DNA of 64,000 nt from Yarrowia lipolytica (taxonomy: Eukaryota; Ascomycota; Dipodascomycetes; Dipodascales), in contig NC_090773.1 of NCBI RefSeq assembly GCF_001761485.1, forward strand, positions 3,410,001 to 3,474,000. Direction: 5' to 3'. A program made the position numbers and the translations under genes. Every line of letters starts with the position of its first letter. The stretch's first letter is position 1. Of the stretch, positions 18,712 through 29,493 are shown piece by piece. A model generated the notes under the pieces. It had not been told where the DNA came from. It saw nothing but the letters and a program-made list of their open reading frames with translations, and did not search any database.

Positions 18712-21700
18712 ATGAGTCGCAATCCGTATGACGGTGAGTATGAGATATGGGATATTCGGGGCGCAGATCCGACTGGAAAGACGTGTTGTGCCAACATGGC
18801 TGGTCCAACATGGCTGGTGATCTTGACTGGCAGACTAGACTGCGATGGCACCACGACACACAGATATGGCCATAGGAGCCTGTGCACTGATATTACACAA
18901 CCACTGGGTCGAACAGATCAGTTCTGTCTCACTGGTACATAACTGTTGTTGTCGTTACTACCGCCTTCCCAGCTAACTCAGAAATGACGGAACGCTACTA
19001 CGCAAACGACAACCGGTCCCACGATCATCTCACAGATCGGTTCGCTACTCCACACCCTGCTCCTACCCCCCACGGTGGCCACCCTACCGAAGAGCTCGCA
19101 GATCACTACGGCTTCAGTGCACCCGGTAACAACAACTATGCTCCCGCCACTCCAGCCCCCCCGTTGCCGCCGAACCCATATCACAACGGTGTTCACTCTT
19201 CTGCACCAACTGCCCCGTTGGACTTCACCGAGCAGCCTGGAGCTGACGACCATCATGATCTCGGCCACTCCGCTCATCAAAATGACCCCTTAACCCAAGA
19301 CACATCATACTATGGAGCCGGTACAGGCGTGCCACCAGCTGATCCCTACGGCCCCGATCCGTATGCGCCTGCTCCCGACGCACACTTTTACGAAAACAAT
19401 GCCATTCCTGCTGTTGGAGGAGCAAACCTGTACCAACAAAACTCTTACCAGCATGATCCTGCCCCGTTTGTGCCCGAGGAGGGAGACTCGTACCTGCTCA
19501 AGCCTTACGGCCAGCAACAGCACCACTCACTGGGCGTTTTTGACAACGGCAGCTACGTCAACGACGAGGCAGACCTCGACAACTTTGTCCCCTTCCCTAT
19601 TGCCGGAGATACGTATGCCCTCAACACCTACGAGGACAGTGAGGAAGAGGAGCCTCCCGTGCAGATGCCCGACTCGTTTGCTGGCTCGCGCAGGTCGTTT
19701 GAGTCTGGTGACGATGACGACGACGACGATGATGATGATGACGACGAAACCATCGAGGAGCCCAGTGCGTTTGGAGCTCATGTGCCTCCTCCAGACGTCC
19801 AGCCTCGCCGACGAAAAACCATCAAGCGAGTGCGACTCTTCCGAGGCAATCTGGTGCTCGATTGTCCCGTGTCCAAAAAGCTGCTTTCCAAGTACCCCGA
19901 GCCTCGACGGGAACGAGAGTTCACGCACATGCGGTACTCTGCCGCCACTTGCGACCCGTCGGAGTTTGTGCCCAACCAGTTCACGCTGCGGCAAAAGTGC
20001 TACCAGCAGCCCCGACAGACGGAGCTGTTCATTGTGGTTACCATGTACAATGAGGATGATATCCTGCTGGGCCGGACCCTGCAGGGTGTATTTAAGAACA
20101 TCAAGCACCTGACGACGAGGACGCGGTCCAAGGTGTGGGGTAAGGACGCATGGAAGAAGGTCGTTGTCTGTGTCGTTTCTGACGGTCGAGAAAAGATCAA
20201 CCCCCGAGCGCGGGCCTTGATGGCGGCTCTGGGAGTCTACCAGGACGGATTCGCCAAGAATATCGTTAACGACCAACCCGTGGCGGCGCATATTTACGAG
20301 TACACGACCATGGTGGGCATTTCCAGCGTCGACAAGAGTGTCAAGCTGACGACAGAAAAGACAATCCCCATTCAGATGGTCTTCTGTCTCAAGGAAAAAA
20401 ACCAGAAGAAGATCAACTCGCACCGGTGGTTTTTCCAGGCGTTTGGGCCCGTTCTAAACCCTAACGTGTGTATTCTGCTGGATGCAGGAACCCAGCCCGG
20501 TCACGACTCCATTTACCATCTGTGGAAGGCCTTTGATAGCCATGCTGATGTTGGCGGCGCCTGTGGAGAGATCAAGGCAATGCTTGGCAAGGGTGGCAAG
20601 CAGCTTCTCAACCCGCTGGTAGCTGCCCAGAACTTTGAGTATAAGATGAGTAACATTCTCGACAAGCCGCTTGAATCCGTGTTTGGATTTATTTCCGTGC
20701 TTCCAGGAGCCTTTTCTGCTTACAGATACACGGCTCTTCAGAACGACGTCAACGGTGTTGGTCCTCTAGCCTCCTATTTTAAGGGAGAGACTCTGCATGA
20801 CTCTGGAGCAGGTATTTTCACAGCAAACATGTACCTGGCCGAGGATCGAATTCTGTGTTTCGAACTTGTGGCCAAGAAGAACTGCTCGTGGAAACTGAAG
20901 TACGTGAAATCTTCTTCGGCTGAGACTGATGTGCCCGACCATCTGTCCGAGCTGGTTATGCAACGACGACGATGGCTAAACGGATCCTTCTTTGCAGCTA
21001 TCTACTCATCTGCTCACTTTTACCAGATTTGGCGGTCATCCCACTCGATTGGCCGAAAGCTATTCTTCCATCTGGAGTTCATCTACCAGACGTTCCAGAT
21101 GCTGTTCTCGTGGTTCGCGATTGGCAACTTCTTTCTGGTGTTCCGAATTCTCACTTCGGCTCTTGGAGACCCCAGCATGCATTTTGCTCCTGGAAACGTG
21201 CTTGGAGTCGTCTTTCTGTGGCTCTACTGTTGCTGCATTGTGGCCACTTTTGTTCTCGCATTCGGAAACCGGCCCACGGGTACGCAGGCCTTCTACACCG
21301 TGGTTGTTTGTTTCTTTGCGGTGCTGATGGCGTATCTAATTTTTGCTGCCATTTACATTTCCGTCAAGGCTGTTTCCTATGCGTTATGTTCGAATGGAGG
21401 TAAGCTGACTCTCTCGTTGGTGTTTACCAACGCCACGTTCCGAGACCTGGTTGTGTCTCTGTGTTCAACCTACGCTCTCTACTTTCTCATGTCTTTCCTT
21501 TACTTTGAGCCCTGGCACATGTTCACCTCCTTCCTGCAATACCTGCTCATTTCGCCCAGTTACATCAACGTGCTCAACGTTTATGCCTTCTGCAACATCC
21601 ACGATATTTCCTGGGGAACCAAGGGAGACACTGCGCAGAAGATGGATCTTGGTGTGGCCAAAACAAACCAGGCTGGTAAGCTGGAGGTTGACATTCCCAC

Positions 21701-22175
21701 CCAAGAGCTGGACATTGATTCCAGTTACATGAACGAAATCAACACGCTGCAGCAGGTGGTCAAGGAGGAGAAGCGACAACCCAGTAAGGAAGACAAGGAG
21801 ACGGACTATTATGCACTGGTGCGGTCGTCCGTCGTGCTTTTCTGGATGCTTACTAACTTTGTGGTCATTGCAGTTGTTCTGAACGCTGGAGGCCTGAGTA
21901 TTGTGTCTACTGACCCTGCTCAGGCCGCGGGTGCTGCTGCTCCTGCTGGAGCTGGAGCTGCTGCTGTTGCTCCTGCCTTGAGATTCGTTCGACGAGGTAT
22001 TCGGCACGTGCTTGAGACGCGACAAGATCCAGGCACCTGTGAAGCAGTGGGAGGCCCGACTGATGTGCGAACCGAGATTTATCTACGAGTGGTTCTGTGG
22101 TCGGTTGCAGCCCTATCTTGTTTCCGAGGCATTGGCGCCACTTGGTACCTCATTGCTCGACTGTTTGGACATTAA
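18712..22175 (+). CDS. chitin synthase (division 1), one intron
   Basis: Spliced gene, exons 18712-18733 and 18982-22175, giving 1071 residues. Exon 1 encodes only MSRNPYD plus one base. The 248-base intron runs from GTGAGT to CTAACTCAG and restores codon GAA. The N-terminal 300 residues are Pro/Asn/Tyr-rich and disordered, with a run of 13 Asp (from codons GAC/GAT at about 19708-19746). The glycosyltransferase core includes [41 protein letters not shown], the EDR motif (YLAEDRILC) and QRRRW at 668-672. Several membrane segments follow (about 700-930 and near 970-1065). It makes chitin from UDP-GlcNAc at the plasma membrane, for septum or wall repair. The class cannot be fixed by eye. Chs1/Chs2-type members of division 1 are closest. 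An Ala/Gly-rich loop lies near residues 985-1000. Confidence 0.93.
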
Positions 22176-23788
22176 ACTGACGAAAATGACACGATATATA
22201 AACTGATATACACCTGTACTTGTAATATTATGCTGAATTGAATGAATAATGAGCTATTTTGGATCTACAGTATCATGACGTATTCCACAATGTGGTATAG
22301 TCGGTATGTATTGTAAACAACACCTAAGAACCCATCTAGGAGAGAAGATGAGATATGTCATGAATTTGGTTATAAATGGGACTTGATATGTTCCAAGTCC
22401 ATATATAGCCGGTTAAAGGCGGCTCGTGACTGTCAGTATGTTCTTCAGTCTTCCTCCGGATTATGATTTTTCAGGCTAAGGAAATAAGCTCATCGTATAT
22501 GCACTGATATAGGCAAGGTGAAATTGAGATTAAAAAGAGTGAGAAATAGGTGGAAGGGAAGTAGTATCGATGAGACAAACTCCTTTTTATTCAAGCTTTT
22601 TCTTAATTGATTCAACGAGTCTTTTTTTATTTATTGTTTTCACTGTAAGTCATCCTCTTCTAGGGAGTTCTATCCGATTCCCTTCTTTCAGGATATGCAT
22701 CTTAATGGATGGTCTGCATATGTGATGAATATCTGATGCATATGTTTTGTCACTAACCATGTCTAATAAACTGTATAATTAGCTAGACCAACAATATATA
22801 AACCCCCCTTGGCTCTTACTTTTCTCGTCAGAATCAGACCAGTTCATCCTGGGTCATTCTCAAGACGGAATGTGCCTTATATAGCCTGCAGGGATGCAGA
22901 GCTGATAAGCAGACCTATCACAAGACAGCTAACAGAGATATGTCCACAACGAGAACCGCTTGCCTAGCTGTGTCCGTTTGAGTTGTTTAGGGCAATGTGG
23001 AGAGATTCCAGAATCCCAATTTCGGTCAAGAGACTCACGCTATGACGCATGGAAAAACATGGAGGAATCTGATCAAACCTTTTATCTAGTTTTAAAGAGG
23101 ATTAGGTGAAATATAGAACCTCTTGATTTAATAAATTCTGGGCCTTTAGTCCCATCCGATTTTGATTCGTAAAGTAGTGAGTGATTTGAACTGGAGCGAG
23201 TTGCATTGTACTTTCAATCTCCATTCATTCTCCATATCTATCGCTTCTGAAGAGCACGATATTCAGTCTCGTGTGTATACAAAGGTCAATACAGTACATA
23301 CTGCATACTACAGTAATTATACAACGCAATCTGTAAACACACGTCCCATATGTAAACAATCGTTCCAACTAAACTCCCAACTGTAATAGTCATCTATCAT
23401 ACTCCGTTTAATTGCACATTCAGTCACGGATCTTTAAAAAACCCGACCCGTTGCCAGCTGTGAGATGAGCAGGTGTGCAGTATGTATTTATGTTTCCAGC
23501 TACCAGTACAAGAACTCTACAGTAGTTGTATATATTTCCACACTGTGATATCGTCACATTGTGCATCACAGAATGTAATTTCTCTACTTACATCTCATTT
23601 GTACGAGTGCCGTATCAACTCTATCCATATCAAAATCACCCCATTCCAAAGATACAATAGATATTATAAAGCCACTTGTACGCCACTACAAGTCGTACCT
23701 CTCGTCTCCTTTCAAGTTTCTCTCCTTTACAGTCATATATTTATTCATTCAATCATAACACTAGAGTCTTTGCACAAATGCCCCCCAC
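22176..23788. other. 1.6 kb gap between convergent chitin synthase and aldehyde dehydrogenase genes
   Basis: Both flanking genes end here, so no promoter is required, yet the gap is long. It is AT-rich, with T-runs near 22580-22640. No ORF, tRNA or 5S gene is seen. An undetected noncoding RNA cannot be excluded. Confidence 0.45.
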
Positions 23789-25279
23789 TTAAGCAAGCTT
23801 GGCCTGGTCCAGCATGATTCGGACAGCCTTGGTCTGAATGTAGTTGTCCAGACCGTCCTTACCCATCTCCTTGCCGAAACCGGACTGGTTGAAGCCGCCG
23901 AAGGGAACGGCCTCGTGGAAGGAGTTGTAGCAGTTGATCCAGACGGTTCCGGCGTGCAGGTTCTCGGCCACGTAGTGAGCCTTGGAGATATCCTGGGTGT
24001 GCACACCAGCAGCAAGACCGTACTCGGTGTCGTTGGCCAGAGCAAGCACCTCATCGACGGTCTTGAACTTGGTGACACACACAACGGGACCAAAAATCTC
24101 CTCCTGGACAATCTTCATATCGGGCTTGACGTCGGTGAAGACGGTAGGTCGGATGAAGTATCCCTTGTCCTGGGCTCGGCAGCCTCCGGTCAGCAGGGTA
24201 GCTCCCTCGGCCTTTCCAGCCTCAATGAAGCCCATGACTCGGTCAAACTGGAGCTTGGAGGTCTGAGCACCCTGGAAGGTGTCGGAGTTGAAGGGGTCGC
24301 CAACAACAACCTCGTCGGCCTTCTTCTTGAAGGCCTCCACGACCTTGTCGTAGATGCCCTCCTGGACGTAGAGTCGAGATCCAGCGCAGCAGACCTCACC
24401 AGAGTTGAAGAAGATACCGAGAGCGGACCAGGACAGGGCGTTCTCAATGTTGGCATCGTCAAAGATGATGTTGGGGGACTTTCCACCAAGCTCCAGGGTG
24501 ATCTTCTTGAGGTTGGAAAGGGCGGCGGACTTGAGCACCTGCTTACCGGTGGCGGTGGAACCGGTGAAGGCAATCTTTCGGATCTTGGGGTGGTTAGTCA
24601 TGGCAGCACCGACCTTTCCGTAACCAGAGAGGATGTTGAGAACACCAGGGGGGAAACCAGCCTCCTTGACGAGAGAAGCAGCATAAAGAGCTGACAGAGG
24701 GGTGGACTCGGCGGACTTAAGGATGACGGTGTTACCGGTGGCAAGAGCGGGACCAATCTTCCAAGCCCACATGAGCAGGGGGAAGTTCCAGGGGATGATC
24801 TGGCCACAGACACCAATGGGCTCCTTTCGGGTGTAGGAGAAGTGGCCGTCGTTGCCCTGGATGATGTCTCCGTAGATCTTGTCGGCGTATCCAGCGTAGT
24901 ATCGGATGACCTTGACGACGAGGCCAACGTCGCCCTTGGCGTGGGCGTACACCTTTCCGTTATCTGTGGTCTCAATGGCGGCCAGAATGTCGAGGTCTCG
25001 CTCAATGAGGTTGGCAAGCTTGTTGAGCAGGACGCCTCGCTCGGAGGGGGCGGTCTTGAAGGCCCAGGTCTTGAAGGCAGCGGAAGCAGCGTCGACGGCG
25101 GCCTCCACGTCGGCCTCGTCGGCCTCGGCGACCTGGCAGATAACCTCTTCGGTGGTGGGGTTCTCGGTGGCAAAGGTCTTTCCGTCCTTGGCGGCCACAA
25201 ATTCGCCGTTGATGAAGAGGCCAGTGGGCTGGGTGACCTTGAGGCCGTTGGCCAGAGTGAGTTCGGTGGTCATGGTCAT
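23789..25279 (-). CDS. aldehyde dehydrogenase, cytosolic type
   Basis: A 496-residue NAD(P)-dependent aldehyde dehydrogenase. The Rossmann region carries [11 protein letters not shown] and [19 protein letters not shown]. The general base Glu is in [10 protein letters not shown] near 263, and the catalytic Cys is residue 297 in GEVCCAGSR. The late motif [12 protein letters not shown] and the C-terminal [13 protein letters not shown] complete the class-1/2 pattern. No mitochondrial presequence is visible ([15 protein letters not shown]), so cytosolic action on acetaldehyde or fatty aldehydes is likely. The yeast has several ALD genes and this one cannot be numbered from sequence alone. Codon choice is strongly biased (GTC, GCC, AAG), suggesting high expression. 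A second Met at residue 3 is an alternative start. Confidence 0.93.
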   Translation of the reverse strand: MTMTTELTLANGLKVTQPTGLFINGEFVAAKDGKTFATENPTTEEVICQVAEADEADVEAAVDAASAAFKTWAFKTAPSERGVLLNKLANLIERDLDILAAIETTDNGKVYAHAKGDVGLVVKVIRYYAGYADKIYGDIIQGNDGHFSYTRKEPIGVCGQIIPWNFPLLMWAWKIGPALATGNTVILKSAESTPLSALYAASLVKEAGFPPGVLNILSGYGKVGAAMTNHPKIRKIAFTGSTATGKQVLKSAALSNLKKITLELGGKSPNIIFDDANIENALSWSALGIFFNSGEVCCAGSRLYVQEGIYDKVVEAFKKKADEVVVGDPFNSDTFQGAQTSKLQFDRVMGFIEAGKAEGATLLTGGCRAQDKGYFIRPTVFTDVKPDMKIVQEEIFGPVVCVTKFKTVDEVLALANDTEYGLAAGVHTQDISKAHYVAENLHAGTVWINCYNSFHEAVPFGGFNQSGFGKEMGKDGLDNYIQTKAVRIMLDQAKLA

Positions 25280-25341
25280 TGTGTGCTGTTGTGTAGAGGA
25301 GTACTCGTTAGTGTGATGGTTTGAGGTGGGACAGCCCTACG

Positions 25342-25349
25342 TATTTATA
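25342..25349 (-). promoter_or_regulatory. TATA box of the aldehyde dehydrogenase gene
   Basis: TATAAATA on the minus strand, about 63-70 bases upstream of the ATG at 25279. This spacing is suitable for a strong yeast promoter. Confidence 0.6.
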
Positions 25350-28300
25350 TTAAGAGAGCTGAGCTTACAGAGGGAGGCGGGGCAAGTGCTTTTCGAGTTA
25401 CGGGTATACGGATCTAGTGCGTAGTATTCTGCATGGGACTGCATGAGGGTGTGGGGTAAGCAGTGAGTGGAAAGATGGGGATAAGTTGAGGGAGCGGGAC
25501 ACACCATGTTGGGGGGGATTGATGCAATGGCAATTGATCAATTGAAGTGGTTATGTGGTCCTAATTCAGCCGTGTATCACTCGAGTTGATGTCATACTCC
25601 TCCAAACTCTCCCGGTATAGCTAAGGGCTGTCACTCCACTTACCCCCAACATTCTGTAGGGTGAAACCCTAAGGCAAACCCAATGGCAAACACACCTCAA
25701 CCTAACGGACGTTTACGAGGAGATGCAGACGGTGTAACGGAGAAATAGCGGAGAGGTGGCGGAGGGTCAAAACAGGGTGTAACGGAGGAGGTGAAGAATG
25801 GCTCTGGCCGACCGGATGGGCGTCAGCATCAAGGCTCGGCCTGCTGATGGCGCTAATAAAAAAGTACGATTTTAGCTGCATTTTAGGCATGTTGTTTGGC
25901 GTCTGACAGCGTAGCAGAGGCTCCGGTTGCTTGGTATTCTTTATGATGATAAATCACCGCTCACGATACAACCAAGGACTCAGATGAGGCTCTACCGACT
26001 GGTGCACTCACGCACTTCCTGCCGTCTCTCCTCCTCCTCCAACTCTAATGTGGATATTCAACGGAATGGTGGAATCTGGAGGAACAAGAGGAACAAGAGG
26101 CAAGGCCATTTACGTCTGCTGCTGCATGCGTTGGATGCAGGTGGTTGTGTCAGTCGGTGGTGACGTACGGTTTGTGACGATAGTGTTGGATAGAGCCTCT
26201 ACTGGGTACAGTCAAGAAGCTGTACAGGTGCTCACGTCCGTTATTGTGTCGTGCTTTCGTCCTCCGTCTGGACGTTAAATTATATAAACATGTGTCTTCC
26301 CCAGCTTCTCCCCACACAATTGCTTTTCTCCTCCTGAGTCTTGATTGCACTATGCGTCACCTGGGGCTACCGGTTAGCTCGGCTGGGAGGAGCCGTCAAA
26401 CTCAAGGTTGGCTTGAGAATGGGGGCCAACATCTGGAGGCCCAGTGAGGCACTGGCATATCAGTACAGTATGTACCTTCGGCTTTCAGCCACCCCGGGCT
26501 TTGTTGGAATCACGATGATAATTATTAATTGCAGGCAATTTTGATTAATGATCGACGGGAACCTGGACAACTGTCTGTGGGTATCGGTATCGTACAATAC
26601 AGATACTTCACGTCTCGGCAACCCCACACATTACAAATAACCTCAGATCTAACCATATGGGGCACGCAGGTCCTAACCGTCGCGACACGTGTCTCAGGTG
26701 GGGTGTTAATGCCGAGAACGCCTGTTACACACACGGTCATTGGTTTAGTTACTATACATTTCTTGTGGTTGGTGTTCCTATGGGACTCTGTGTTTTGTTG
26801 CTGGCACTGATTACAGTCTATTGAACAAGGAATTCAACTACAGTACAGTAATAGCTACGGGGTATACAAGAACATTCAAGTAAAGTACGATGCAGGAGGT
26901 GTCGTTTCATGTCCTTGTGGTTTTGTCTCTTTTGATGACAGTTAACGATACAATATCATCTTAACATGGGAATTATCAATGTGAACCCCAATATGGTGCC
27001 TTCAAATGAACCCCAATATGTTTCTATCAAATGTAGCAGAGCTCTCATTATTGCTTATCAATTGAGACACAAGGGACTTGCGGTCTCTATTGTAAATCTC
27101 CAGACTGCTAAGGATCAGCTGTTGTGTATAGATACTTTTTATAGTGCTCAGAGTGTCCCAGTTCCACCATACATCTTAGACTGACCAGGTTCCAATGAGT
27201 TTTGTACAGTAATTCCAGTAATTGATGCCGTTTGAAACAGCGTAAAATGCTGAAGTGAATGGTAAACTTGTCATCACGTGGATTCTTAGATCCTTCTGTT
27301 ATATACTTTTTCAGTGGGGAGAGCTTTGATGCAACTTAGTGAGTTGAACCAGCCAGGCACCTATGTCATACAAGTACAATTACACAAGTACAGTACATAC
27401 TGTACAAGTTATACTGTGCTTGCACTCGTTCATTTTCTCCAGAGCCCTTCCTCTCATCACACTGTTTAACGGAGCCCAGCAAATTTGAACCACCTAATCG
27501 AGGACCATATATGGATCTCGTCCAAGTCATGTGACCTGAATATCACGAACAAGCTCCAACACGTGACAACATCGACCAACCACAGCCTCGTGCCATTAAG
27601 TTTTTACAGCCAACATCCTGTCTCGTGTCTTGCAATAAGCCGACTCTAGTGTTCACGAATTTGAGTCCCCTACCTCCCAACGTTCATTGTACTGTACAGA
27701 CTTGACTGACAGTCGATGTGCAGATCTCAGGCAAAACACACAACCACAACGATAATATTCTCTGTAAAAACAAAATATGCTGTATTTAATATTTTCGCTT
27801 CTCTCTTATCTATCACATGCCAGAGTACAGAGACGAGTGACGCAAACGTGTTCCAGTCGCGGACAGTATGAGTACGTACTCAGCTATGTTAGTGTCTAGA
27901 TTACAGTCAAGCAAGACTACAGTACAGTAGGCGCCATAACCAATGGGGAGTTAGAAGTATTAAAGCTGATACTCATTCCTATTAGTACCGGTACAGTACC
28001 ATAAGTTTTTGTCAACCCATCGTCCGTGGACCTAATGTTTCAGCTTACCACATTGAGCAGTCTGAGATCATTTCTAGCGTCAATCATGTATTCCAACGGT
28101 GGGATCATTCGTTTCAAATTAGTTGACTTTAGTTGGGAATTAGTTTAACTGGAAATTCTGCTGGGGGTTCATTTTTAGTAATCCCAAACGCTGACAAGGA
28201 AAAATACAATATAATTAGATATTAAATGTACTACTTTTTAACAGATTTTCAATATCAAACCCTTACATCAGACAATTTCCTAAGATTATTGTTGTTTCGA

Positions 28301-29493
28301 TATCCAAAGCTAAGTGTAACTTGGTGATCATTCATAAACACCACTGCCAGGGAGATGACAAACATGACGCTATAACCTGGTGTAAGCAACATTGCCGTCT
28401 ACTACACCTGTTCAGCAAGCTCTCGCTGTGTTGGAACCAGCAGATACGTCAAACAGACTACACACTACAAGCACGGTATCGCACACCCGTACTGGTGCTT
28501 TCGTGCTGTATATACAGACTTCGTAGACAAGGCCTCGCATCAAAATGTCAGACAAGGCGAAGGTTGAAAATGAGATGCACTTTATTGTTGATTAGCTCAC
28601 ATTCACCATCGAGGAGATGTACCATCGAGGAGGAAATGAAGCAGTGTGAAAAGCCGATGTTTTGTCAAATTCACGTGATCTAGCCTACTGGATCTAATCT
28701 AGGGGCTTACTAATCACATTGTTTACATTTCAGCCCCAAAAATCCACATTCATCTCCACAAAATAAACTTTGACTTGTTGTGAGCACTGTACTCCCAAGA
28801 CTCACATCTAAAACATCGTCAGTCGTCCCTAACTCGCCTCACACAACCGGAGGGGCTTCCGGCGGTTAATTCCTAGAACGAAAACACTACACCCAGCACT
28901 GTGAACACAAAAACCACCCTAATTATCCTCTATACTAGCTCCCACGGCCAGTGTTTACAAAGACCCGGTTCTCTTGATTAGGTTAGGGTTGTACAGTATG
29001 CGGCTACAGCTGTAAACATAACATTGATCGGCGGACGGTGTCAAGGGCCCGATGTTGGTGCGTGGGAAACTGATAGAAGCGATACCATAGCACCTTGTAC
29101 TGTACAGGGAACCTCTGGGAGTATGTAGGGTGCTTCTAAGGTGTATCTACAGAGTGTTTTGACAGAATTGATGATTTGGAAAGTGTTGATTTTGGGGCAG
29201 AATCAAACCCGGAAGGTAGATAACAACACTGCCAATGGACTCACCAGAACCACGACAGTCCATTGAAGCCCTTTCCACGCCAATTTGACGCAAATTCACC
29301 TTCTTCAACCTCATTCCTTCTGTTGTTTCGATACTATGTTGCTGTGACAACCCCCGAACCTAATGCCCAATATGGCAATAACCCAACTGAAGCCGAACAA
29401 TATAAGCACTGGGCCATGGCCTACCACTGAACACACAACACTACATCACCATCTTGACACTCGGTCACCAATTACCCAAAAAAATAAAAGAAG
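25350..29493. other. 4.1 kb gene-poor region between divergent ALD and CDC5 genes
   Basis: No ORF that I trust. Short frames of note are 26966-27184 (72 codons, internal repeat of AACCCCAATATG) and a minus-strand frame near 29350-29147 that contains GTGAGT, but neither has convincing support. Motifs seen: an imperfect palindrome CCGGA/TCCGG at 28847-28862, TCACGTGA at 28671-28678, GGTTAGGGTT near 28981, and many GTAC-rich patches. It is the largest gap in the window. Confidence 0.5.

Noticed and set aside
19312-20423. Long ORFs on both strands inside the chitin synthase gene
   Set aside because: Shadows of the GC-rich, biased codons of the real gene.
22719-22800. C/D-box snoRNA candidate (GTGATGA followed by CTGA)
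   Set aside because: The boxes are only a few bases apart and no terminal stem is visible.
23915-25324. Long plus-strand ORFs opposite the aldehyde dehydrogenase
   Set aside because: Antisense shadows of a strongly codon-biased gene. Gly/Val/Leu-rich composition is typical of such shadows.
26966-27184. 72-codon frame in the large gap
   Set aside because: Partly built on a local repeat (AACCCCAATATG). No TATA box and no recognisable motif. Kept only as a landmark.
29147-29350. Possible first exon with GTGAGT on the minus strand upstream of CDC5
   Set aside because: The donor looks fair, but no CTAAC-CAG acceptor followed by coding sequence was found to its left.
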